Assembly (NCBI GenBank): GCA_020638655.1
Contig: JACKIC010000008.1
Location: 297,928-361,927, forward strand
Direction: 5' to 3'
DNA: 64,000 nt
DNA from: Planctomycetota bacterium
Lineage (GTDB): Bacteria > Planctomycetota > UBA1135 > UBA2386
Both the position numbers and the translations under genes were made by a program. The notes under the pieces are model-generated. The model did no database searches. It saw nothing but the letters and a program-made list of their open reading frames with translations, and was not told where the DNA came from. The stretch's first letter is position 1. Each line of letters opens with the position of its first letter. Shown here piece by piece: positions 7,992 through 15,599 of the stretch.

Positions 7992-9938
7992 TCAGTTGCC
8001 GATCACCATGCTGGTCGCGTTCGAGGCGACGGCGCCGAACGCGTTGGCGGTCGGGTCACCGGCCAGGGCCTGGTTGAAGAACAGCTGACCCGAGAACGCG
8101 GGGTTGTTCGGGATCACGAAGTTCCAGGTCGCCTGGTTGTTGGCGCCGACCACGAACAGCACCGCCTCGGTGCTCACGCGCAGGAGGCAGCCCGGCGCGC
8201 CGAACGGCGTGGCGTCGTAGGGCAGCGGGCCGAACACCGACGAGGTGTTGCTGAAGCCGGTGCACATGATCATGTTCGACAGCGCGAGGTTGTCCACCGT
8301 CAGGGTCAGCGTCGAACCCAGGGTCGGGTTGCCGCTGGCGCTGATCGAGGGCACACCCATCGTGCCGGCGCAGCCAGCACCGAACGAGCCGATGCCGGCG
8401 AGACCCGACACGTTGTGCGTGTCGTAGTAGATCGTGCCGCTCCACCACCGCGGGGTGATGTTCGAGCCGGCCCACGGATCGGCCGTCGTCGAGCCGCGCG
8501 AGGTGCCCACGGTCAGGCTGAGGTCGCCGTTGGTGACCGTCGCCAGGCCCGAGCCGGTCTGGTAGCGCGGGCCGACACCCACGTACCACAGCTTGATGCC
8601 CGACAGGCCCGCCGGCAGGTGGATCGCGTTCGGGAACGTGACCAGCGCCGAGGGCGTCGCGGTCGAGGCGCCACCGGGGCTGCTGCCGACGCCGACCGAC
8701 ACCCACTCTTCCGCGGTGCCTTCGAAGCCGGTGTAGGTGCCCTGGCGGACGAACATCTCGACCGTGAAGGCCGTGTTGGCGACGCTCGGCGCGACGTCCA
8801 TCGAGCCGATCGTCATGCCGGTCGGGTTGGTGACGTCGACGTCGAAGTAGACCGACGCGCCGCTCGACAGGCCGTTGTTCGGCGCGTCGTTGTGGGTGAT
8901 CTGCTGCAGCGGCACGATCGTCTTGGTGATCGTCGACGGCGCCGAGCACAGGCGGGTGACCGTCAAGCTGACGTTGACCGGGTTGGTGTTGGTGTAGACC
9001 CAAGCCGGGCTCTGCACCGTGCTGTCGACGATGCTGTCACCGTCGAGGTCCCAGGCCCAGGTCGTCGCCGGCGCGCTGGAGGTGTCGTTGAAGACGACCG
9101 TGAGCGGACCGACGACCTGGCTCGTGAAGTCGGCGTCGATCGTGTCGGTCGTGATGTAGGCCGTCTTGGTCACCGTGTTGGCGCCGAAGCCGGCGTCGAC
9201 CGTCGTCAGCGTCACGTCGAAGCTGCCGCAGGTCTGGTAGGTGAAGCTCGGGTTCTGCAGGGTGCTGTCGATGACGCTGTCGCCGTCGAAGTCCCAGGCC
9301 CACGCGGTGATGCCGCCTGGATCGCTGGTGTAGGTCTGATCGGTGAAGTTGACCGTCAGCGGCGAGGGGCCGGTCGTGACGTCGCTCGAGAAGTTGACGA
9401 AGGTGCCGTTCTGCGGCGCCACGTACATGAACACGCGCCCGATCGAGCCCGTCGTCGTCGGCGTCGTGTAGAGCCACTGCGTGCCCTGCACCCACGCCGG
9501 GTTGCCGATGTCGTTCTGCACACCCTGGCGATACAGCGTGTGCGGCACGCCGAGGATCGTCGTCGCGTACGGCGCCGAGCTGCCGTACGAGTTGTGGGCC
9601 GAGGACGTGCTCGGCGTCGCCGGCGACCAGTTGCCCACCACGTCGACGAGGTCACCGTTGTTCACGAGGATCGAGCACGGCACCGCAGGACCGGGCGTGC
9701 CGGCGCTGTAGAACACCTGGACTCCGTTCACCTGCACCACGAAGCTCGCGGTGTCACCGGCCTGCATCGCGTCGAGCGGCAGTTCCAGCTGGTTGATGAT
9801 GAAGTTGGTGTTCGAGGTGAAGATGTAGCCGCGCGACAGGCCGTTGTAGACCGAGGCGTGCGGCGGGATGGTCACCTGGCACAGGGCCGACGACGCGAAG
9901 GTGGCAGCGGCGAGGGCCGCGATCAGGACAGCTTTCAT
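7992..9938 (-). CDS. Secreted PKD-domain protein (paralogue 1) with GxGC C-terminal domain
   Basis: A 648-residue secreted protein starting at ATG 9938 with signal peptide MKAVLIAALAAATFASSALC. After an N-terminal domain of about 180 residues come two PKD domains at about 182-262 (TAWAWDFDGDSVIDST) and 268-335 (TTWAWDLDGDSIVDST). A beta-rich region follows, then a C-terminal domain of about 130 residues starting FGAGCAGTMG and ending SGQLFFNQALAG. PKD domains are extracellular beta-sandwiches in surface and enzyme proteins. No catalytic motif is seen. The N-terminal half is close to that of the gene at 10358-12367. An ECF-type promoter lies about 130 bases upstream. Confidence 0.8.
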   Translation of the reverse strand: MKAVLIAALAAATFASSALCQVTIPPHASVYNGLSRGYIFTSNTNFIINQLELPLDAMQAGDTASFVVQVNGVQVFYSAGTPGPAVPCSILVNNGDLVDVVGNWSPATPSTSSAHNSYGSSAPYATTILGVPHTLYRQGVQNDIGNPAWVQGTQWLYTTPTTTGSIGRVFMYVAPQNGTFVNFSSDVTTGPSPLTVNFTDQTYTSDPGGITAWAWDFDGDSVIDSTLQNPSFTYQTCGSFDVTLTTVDAGFGANTVTKTAYITTDTIDADFTSQVVGPLTVVFNDTSSAPATTWAWDLDGDSIVDSTVQSPAWVYTNTNPVNVSLTVTRLCSAPSTITKTIVPLQQITHNDAPNNGLSSGASVYFDVDVTNPTGMTIGSMDVAPSVANTAFTVEMFVRQGTYTGFEGTAEEWVSVGVGSSPGGASTATPSALVTFPNAIHLPAGLSGIKLWYVGVGPRYQTGSGLATVTNGDLSLTVGTSRGSTTADPWAGSNITPRWWSGTIYYDTHNVSGLAGIGSFGAGCAGTMGVPSISASGNPTLGSTLTLTVDNLALSNMIMCTGFSNTSSVFGPLPYDATPFGAPGCLLRVSTEAVLFVVGANNQATWNFVIPNNPAFSGQLFFNQALAGDPTANAFGAVASNATSMVIGN

Positions 9939-10068
9939 GTTTGGGTGGATTGCTCGAAAGAAGAGGGGTCTGGGGAATGGAGCGGACAGGGGCGGCGAGC
10001 GACCACACCCGATCCACGACACGGGATGCGGCGAGCCAATGCGGCGCGCCCCACCCGGTCGGAGGCAA

Positions 10069-10112
10069 GACGTTCGCGGGCCCGCAAGATGTTCCCTCGA
10101 AAGAGTTTCGGC
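10069..10112 (-). promoter_or_regulatory. ECF-type promoter of PKD paralogue 1
   Basis: On the minus strand the element reads GCCGAAAC (10112-10105), GAGGGAAC with GGAAC at 10095-10091, an 18-base spacer and CGTCTTG beginning at 10072. GGAAC-N18-CGTC is the classical layout of ECF sigma promoters. The same element with identical spacing precedes the paralogue at 10358-12367. The leader to the ATG at 9938 would be about 125 bases. Confidence 0.6.
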
Positions 10113-10313
10113 TCGACGTATCGATGCCGACAACCGCCTGCGGGACACCGAGATCGGTCTCACGGTGCCGTGCCGCCCGGGCACCATTCCTGTCCTTCCC
10201 CACCGCCGACGGACCGTCGAGCCCCCAAGAACACGACCGCCGACCGACACCCCGCGGGGCATCGGTCGGCGGCGCACCAGCCGGAGGGGCCGGCGTGCAG
10301 CGCCGCCCCCTGC

Positions 10314-10355
10314 CGGATCAGACAGTCGGCCGGATCAGACAGTCGGCCGGATCAG
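10314..10355. repeat. 17-bp tandem repeat, about 2.5 copies
   Basis: The unit CGGATCAGACAGTCGGC occurs at 10314-10330 and 10331-10347, followed by a partial copy CGGATCAG at 10348-10355. It lies immediately beyond the stop codon of the gene at 10358-12367. No function is evident; replication slippage is the simplest origin. Confidence 0.85.
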
Positions 10356-10357
10356 GC

Positions 10358-12367
10358 TCAGTTGCCGATCAGCATGCCGCTCGCGTCCGACATCACCGCG
10401 CCAGCCGAGTTGGCCGCGAAGTCGATGACGATCGCCTGGTTGAAGAATTGCTGGCCCGAGAACGCGGGGTTGTTCGGGATGTTGAAGTTCCACACCACCT
10501 GGTTGTTGCTGCCGGTCAGGAACAGCGGCGCGTCGGTGGAGACGCGCAGGAAGCACCCGGTCGCGCCGAACGACGACAGGTCGAGCGGCAGCGGGCCGAA
10601 CAGCGACGTCGTGTTGCCGTAGCCGGTGACCATGATCGCGTTCGACAGCGGCAGGTTGTCGACCGTGATGCTCAGGTTGGTGCCGACCAGCGGTTCGCCG
10701 CTCGGCGTCAGGGCCGAGACGTTGCCGAGCGAGTTGGCGCAGCCGGTGCCCGCGAAACCGATGCCCGCGGCGCCGTCGTCGCTCCACGTCGAGTAGTGGA
10801 ACGCGCCGTTCCAGACGCGCGGCGAGTTGGCACCGGTGCCGAACAGGTTGTACTTGCCGAGGCCACCGGCCACGGTCGGGTTGGGGCTGATCACCATGTT
10901 GGCGTCCGCGAACGGACCCCAATTGGATGCCGTGCCCGTGGTGTAGGCGATGTAGGCGCTGCCCGAAGGCTGCGTGAGCATCACGGCGAGGCAGAAGTTG
11001 CCCTGCGGCAGGTACGCGGTCGAGTTCAGCGGCACGAAGGTGAGCTGCGAGGCCGTGGTCGCACCACCGGCCGAAACGCCCGAACCGCTGCCGATCAGGC
11101 GCCAGGCGGCGGGGTTCTCGTGACGCGTGACACCACCGACGACGTCGAGGTAGCTGCCGTCCGAGGCGTACAGGTCCATCGTGAACGGACCCGTGAAGCT
11201 GTACGGACGCACCGTGACCGCGCAGATCTTGACGCCGTCGGGGTTGGTGACCTGGACGTCGAAGATGTTGCCCGCGGCCGCGCCGCCGGTGCCGTTGTTG
11301 GCGCCGTTGTCCGCATTGAGCGTGTTGGGCGTGATCACGACCGTACCGGTCGCGGTCCACGGACCACCGCTGCAGCTGTTGTCGACCGTCATGGTGACGT
11401 TCGCCGCGGTGCAGGCCGCCGGGTAGAAGTGCGCGGGGTTCTGCGTCGTGTCGTCGATGATGCTGTCACCATCGAAGTCCCAGGCCCAGCTCGACGGCGT
11501 CGGCGTCGAGGTGTCGGTGAACTGCACCACGCCGGGGGCGATCAGCGAGTAGGTGAAGCTCGGCGTGATCACGTCGGTGGTGATGTAGGCGGTCTTGGTG
11601 ACCGTGTTGGCGCCGAAACCCGCGTCGACCGTGGTCAGCGTCACGTCGTAGGTGCCGCACGTCTGGTAGACGAACGACGGGTTCTGCAAGGTGCTGTCGA
11701 TGACCGAGTCCCCGTCGAAGTCCCAGGCCCAGGCGAGGATGCCGCCCGGATCGCTGGTGTAGGTCTGGTCGGTGAAGTTCACGGTCAGCGGCGTGGCGCC
11801 GGTCGTGACGTCGCTCGAGAAGTTGACGAAGGTGCCGGTCTGCGGCGCCGCGTACATGAGCACGCGCCCGATGGAACCGCTCGTCGTCGGCGTCGTGTAG
11901 AGGTACTGCGCGCCCTGCACCCAGGCCGGGTTGCCGATGTCGTTCTGCACGCCCTGGCGATACAGCGTGTGCGGCACGCCGAGGATCGTGGTCGCGAACG
12001 GCGCGCTGCTGCCGTACGAGTTGTGCGCCGTGAAGGTGCTCGCCGCGGCCGGCGACCAGTTGCCCACCACGTCGACGATGTCGCCGTTGTTGACGATGAC
12101 CGAGCAGCCGATCGTCGGGCCGGGGGTGCCGGCGCTGAAGAAGGCCGGCACGCCGTTGATCTGCACCGCGAAGCTCGCGGTGTCACCGGCCTGGTACGCG
12201 TCCATCGGCAGCTCCAGCTGCGTGATGATGAAGTTGGTGGCGGCGGTGAAGTTGTAGCCGCGGGTGTAACCGTTGTAGACGGACGCGTGCGGCGGGATGG
12301 TCACCTGGCACAGGGCCGAGGAGGCGATGGTGGCGACGCCGAGCGCCGCGGTCAGGAGTGTTCTCAT
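10358..12367 (-). CDS. Secreted PKD-domain protein (paralogue 2) with GxGC C-terminal domain
   Basis: A 669-residue secreted protein with signal peptide MRTLLTAALGVATIASSALC. The N-terminal domain and first PKD domain (LAWAWDFDGDSVIDST) closely match paralogue 1. The second PKD domain (SSWAWDFDGDSIIDDT) and everything after it instead match paralogue 3 at 15600-17627, including NPAHFYPAACTAANV and FHYSTWSDDGAAG. The C-terminal domain starts GTGCANSLG and contains FNIPNNPAFSGQQFFNQA. No enzyme motif is seen. It is preceded by the same ECF-type promoter as paralogue 1. A surface or matrix role is likely but not shown. Confidence 0.8.
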   Translation of the reverse strand: MRTLLTAALGVATIASSALCQVTIPPHASVYNGYTRGYNFTAATNFIITQLELPMDAYQAGDTASFAVQINGVPAFFSAGTPGPTIGCSVIVNNGDIVDVVGNWSPAAASTFTAHNSYGSSAPFATTILGVPHTLYRQGVQNDIGNPAWVQGAQYLYTTPTTSGSIGRVLMYAAPQTGTFVNFSSDVTTGATPLTVNFTDQTYTSDPGGILAWAWDFDGDSVIDSTLQNPSFVYQTCGTYDVTLTTVDAGFGANTVTKTAYITTDVITPSFTYSLIAPGVVQFTDTSTPTPSSWAWDFDGDSIIDDTTQNPAHFYPAACTAANVTMTVDNSCSGGPWTATGTVVITPNTLNADNGANNGTGGAAAGNIFDVQVTNPDGVKICAVTVRPYSFTGPFTMDLYASDGSYLDVVGGVTRHENPAAWRLIGSGSGVSAGGATTASQLTFVPLNSTAYLPQGNFCLAVMLTQPSGSAYIAYTTGTASNWGPFADANMVISPNPTVAGGLGKYNLFGTGANSPRVWNGAFHYSTWSDDGAAGIGFAGTGCANSLGNVSALTPSGEPLVGTNLSITVDNLPLSNAIMVTGYGNTTSLFGPLPLDLSSFGATGCFLRVSTDAPLFLTGSNNQVVWNFNIPNNPAFSGQQFFNQAIVIDFAANSAGAVMSDASGMLIGN

Positions 12368-12489
12368 GGTTGAGGTTGCACGAGCGAGGGACAGAAGAGA
12401 GAGGGGGCAGGACTGGTCGCGACCGATCCTGTTGCTGGTGCGCCGTAAGTCCCCGAGACGAATTCCGGACAGACCTGCGACTGGGACAA

Positions 12490-12533
12490 GACGCAGACAA
12501 CTCGGCAACATGTTCCCTCAAAACTGTTTCGGC
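12490..12533 (-). promoter_or_regulatory. ECF-type promoter of PKD paralogue 2
   Basis: The minus strand reads GCCGAAAC (12533-12526), GAGGGAAC with GGAAC at 12516-12512, 18 bases, then CGTCTTG beginning at 12493. It matches the element at 10069-10112 in sequence and spacing, and sits about 120 bases before the ATG at 12367. The sequence between the boxes differs, as expected for selection on the boxes rather than recent copying alone. Confidence 0.6.
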
Positions 12534-12647
12534 GTGCAGCATTGACGGTGGCGAGCATGGGGGACCGCGCATTCCACGGCACCTTTGCCCCACCAGGATC
12601 CGTCTGCATGCTCAGCCGGGCGACCTGCCCTGGCAGCCTCCAACCCC

Positions 12648-15533
12648 ATGCCCCACGCCACGCTGTCGCGCCTCGCCAGGCTGGTCCTGGCCTCGCTCCC
12701 CCTCACCACGCTCACCGCGCAGGCCCGCGAGGCATTCGAGCGCTTCGAGCGACAGACCCAGGGCACCTGGATCGTGCGCTGGAACGCCGCCACCAAGACC
12801 CCGGCCGAGCTGTACGGAAGCGGCGCACCGCTCGCCGACTGGCGCGAGAACAGCCTGGCAGAGGCGCGGCGTCACGCGCAGCTCCTCTTCGCCCAATGGC
12901 CTGACCTGTTGGGGCTGGGCTGCAGCGAGTTCCGCGAAGAGATCGGCGCGCGACTCGGCCGCAGCTGGTCGCTGACGTTCGCGCAGCACTTCGGCGGCGT
13001 GCCGGTGCTCGGCGCGCGCGTCGACGTGCGCATCCACGGCAACGGGCGACTGGTGTTCCTGGGCAGCACCGCGTGGCCGCTGCCGGCGACCTTCGACGTC
13101 ACGCCGACGATCGACGAGGCCAACGCCGTGCGGCTGGGCTGGGCTGGCGCGCGCTGCGCGCCCAACGATGTCCCCCAGCCGGGCAAGCACCGAGCCCCCC
13201 GCCTCGTGATCCTGACCGACGCCGCGGCGCGCACCGCCGACCTGGCGTGGGAAGTGCCGATCGCCGCGGTCCTGGCCGACGGCAGCGGTCCGATCGGCCG
13301 CGCCTACGTCGACGCCCACAGCGGCGCGTTCCTGCGCTACACCAACGACAAGCACGAGTGCGCGTTGTGCGCGACCGGCGCGGGCCCGCACGGCGATCGC
13401 CCCGCGCTGCCGACGCCGGCGACCTACACGGTGATGGGCTACGCGCACGACGGCATGTCGCCGACCGCGACGCCCAACAACGTGCCGCTGCCCGGCGTGC
13501 GGGTCGACGTGCCCGGCGTCGGCACGTTCTTCACCGACGGCAACGGCCAGTTCACCGCCGACCTGGGGGCACCCGCCGCGATCACCGCCCGGCTCCTCGG
13601 CGAACACAGCGCGCTCGTCACCGGCAGCAACGCCCCCACCGTGCCGATCACCCTGCAACCAGGCGTCGGCGCGACGCTGCAGTTCGCGAGCTCGGGCAGC
13701 AGCCAGAACACCCTCGCGCACACCACCGCCTACCTGTGGACCTGGCGCGTCAACGAGTTCCTGCGCGGCATCCTCGGCAGCTCGCCGCAGCTGGCCGCGG
13801 CCGATCACGTGGTGCCGACCGTCAACATCAACAGCACCTGCAACGCCTACTACGCCGGCAACTCGATCAACTTCTACCGCGCCGGCGGCAGCTGCAACAA
13901 CACCGCCAGCGCCTCGGTGATCGCGCACGAGTGGGGCCACGGCCTCGACGACCAGTACGGCGGCATCTCGCAGACCAACGGCCTGTCCGAGGGCTGGGGC
14001 GACATCCACAGCCTCTACCTGCTCGACGACCCGGTCATCGGCCACGGCTTCTTCACCAGCGGCGGCGGCATTCGCAATGGCAACAACACGCGCCAGTACC
14101 CGACCGGCAACGAGGTGCACGCGATGGGCGAGTCGTGGATGGGTTTCGCCTGGAAGCTGCGCCAGAACCTGCGCGCGAGCCTGGGCACGACGCAGGCGCT
14201 GGCGATCAGCAACGACATCGTGCTGGGTTCGATCGTCGCCAACGCCAACGACCAGCAGAGCGCCGTGCGCGAGGTCTTCATCGCCGCCGACGACGACGGC
14301 AACCTGCTCAACGGCGTGCCGCACTACACCGAACTGGTCGCCGCCTGCAACGCGCACAGCCTGCCGTACCCGCCGATCACGGCGGGCGTGCTGCAGCACA
14401 CGAGTCTGGCCACCACCACCGAGATCGGCACGCCGCGCCCGGTCGAAGTGGTCGCGACGCCGACCTTCGGCACCTGGACCCAGCTGCGCCTGCACTACGA
14501 CGACGGCCAGGCCCGGCAGCGCGAACTGGTGCCGACCGGCGCCACCAACGGCTATCGCGCGCTGCTGCCGGGCGCCGCGGCGGGCCAGACCATGCGCTAC
14601 CACTTCGAGGGCCAGCACTCGACCGGTCCGACGATCCGCCTGCCCGCCACGGGCGAGTTCGCCTACGTCACGCTCGGCGAGGAGCGGGTCTACCTCGAGG
14701 ACTTCGAGACCGGCGGCCCCGGCTGGACCCACGGCGCCAGCAGCGGCAGCGACGACTGGGAGATCGGCGCACCCGCGGGCCTGGGCGGCGCGGGGTGGAG
14801 CGACCCCGCCGCGGCCTACCGCGGCAGCCGCTGCGCCGGCACCGACCTGGGCCTCGTCGGCGACGGCGCCTACAGCCCGTCGAGCAACATGTGGCTGCGC
14901 TCGCCCCCGATCGACTGCACCGGGCACACGGGGCTGCGACTGCGCTTCCGCCGCTGGCTGACCTGCGACGGCAGCATCGCCGACCTGCTGATGATCCGCT
15001 GCGCCGGCACCGTGGCGTGGGTCAACCCGTTCGCCCCGACCCTCGACAACGGCTGGGTCGTCTACGAGATCCCGGTGCCGCAGGCCGACAACCAGCCCGC
15101 GGTCGTGCTCGAGTTCTCGCTGAGCAGCGACGCGTCGTTCGAGTACGGCGGCTGGAACCTCGACGACATCGAGCTCTACCACCTGTCCGGCAACGTCGCA
15201 CCGCCGGTCCGGCTCGCGGTGCTGCCCGAGCAGGCCCAGCAGGGCAGCCCGATCACCATCGACGTGCAGACCCCCGGCTTCCGGCCGTTCGGGCTGGCGT
15301 TCAGCGAGCAGCAGGGTCCGCTGCTCCTGCCAGGGCTGCCGCCGCTCGCGATCGGCCCCAACTACATCGCGCTGTTCACGGTCACCGACGCGAGCGGCCA
15401 CTACACGTCGACGTTCAACGCGCCGACGCCGGCGAGCGCGCTCGGGCTGCAGTGGCACAGCCAGGTGCTGACGATCGACGCGCAGGGCGCGTTCACGACG
15501 AGCAACCGCTTCCTCAACCTGTTCACCCAATGA
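12648..15533 (+). CDS. Secreted zinc metalloprotease (M36/thermolysin-like) with C-terminal beta domains
   Basis: A 961-residue secreted protease. Residues 1-25 form a signal peptide. Residues 35-200 resemble an FTP propeptide (WSLTFAQHFGGVPVLGARVD). A carboxypeptidase-regulatory-like insert lies near 270-340. The catalytic motif is HEWGH (His427, Glu428, His431), with Glu448 in NGLSEGWGD as probable third zinc ligand. The helix EVHAMGESWMGFAWKLR follows, as in fungalysin-type enzymes. The C-terminal 270 residues are beta-rich (LYLEDFETGGPGW-like segment, then a tail ending LNLFTQ). It probably degrades extracellular protein. It stands alone on this strand between PKD genes. Confidence 0.85.
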   Translation: MPHATLSRLARLVLASLPLTTLTAQAREAFERFERQTQGTWIVRWNAATKTPAELYGSGAPLADWRENSLAEARRHAQLLFAQWPDLLGLGCSEFREEIGARLGRSWSLTFAQHFGGVPVLGARVDVRIHGNGRLVFLGSTAWPLPATFDVTPTIDEANAVRLGWAGARCAPNDVPQPGKHRAPRLVILTDAAARTADLAWEVPIAAVLADGSGPIGRAYVDAHSGAFLRYTNDKHECALCATGAGPHGDRPALPTPATYTVMGYAHDGMSPTATPNNVPLPGVRVDVPGVGTFFTDGNGQFTADLGAPAAITARLLGEHSALVTGSNAPTVPITLQPGVGATLQFASSGSSQNTLAHTTAYLWTWRVNEFLRGILGSSPQLAAADHVVPTVNINSTCNAYYAGNSINFYRAGGSCNNTASASVIAHEWGHGLDDQYGGISQTNGLSEGWGDIHSLYLLDDPVIGHGFFTSGGGIRNGNNTRQYPTGNEVHAMGESWMGFAWKLRQNLRASLGTTQALAISNDIVLGSIVANANDQQSAVREVFIAADDDGNLLNGVPHYTELVAACNAHSLPYPPITAGVLQHTSLATTTEIGTPRPVEVVATPTFGTWTQLRLHYDDGQARQRELVPTGATNGYRALLPGAAAGQTMRYHFEGQHSTGPTIRLPATGEFAYVTLGEERVYLEDFETGGPGWTHGASSGSDDWEIGAPAGLGGAGWSDPAAAYRGSRCAGTDLGLVGDGAYSPSSNMWLRSPPIDCTGHTGLRLRFRRWLTCDGSIADLLMIRCAGTVAWVNPFAPTLDNGWVVYEIPVPQADNQPAVVLEFSLSSDASFEYGGWNLDDIELYHLSGNVAPPVRLAVLPEQAQQGSPITIDVQTPGFRPFGLAFSEQQGPLLLPGLPPLAIGPNYIALFTVTDASGHYTSTFNAPTPASALGLQWHSQVLTIDAQGAFTTSNRFLNLFTQ

Positions 15534-15534
15534 G

Positions 15535-15573
15535 CGCGGGGCCGGCGCGCCATCATGGCGCGCCGGCCCCGCG
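15535..15573. terminator. Perfect bidirectional stem-loop between convergent genes
   Basis: An 18-bp perfect inverted repeat with loop TCA; the core arm is GGGGCCGGCGCGCCA and its complement. It lies between the stops of the convergent metalloprotease and PKD paralogue 3 genes and could terminate both. There is no U-tract, so it may act as a transcript-end stabiliser. Confidence 0.75.
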
Positions 15574-15599
15574 GGTCGGACAGGGTCAGCACACCGGGA

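Larger units (their letters stand above)
9939..10357. other. Intergenic region between two PKD genes
   Basis: These 419 bases contain no credible gene. They hold the leader and ECF-type promoter of the gene ending at 7992 (about 10069-10112) and a 17-bp tandem repeat next to the stop of the gene at 10358. No SD-led small frame was found in between. Confidence 0.6.

Noticed and set aside
12612..15530. Open frame of about 970 codons antisense to the metalloprotease gene
   Set aside because: The product is Arg/Ala/Val-rich with no motif, as expected from the complement of a high-GC gene; the sense frame has a signal peptide and HEWGH.
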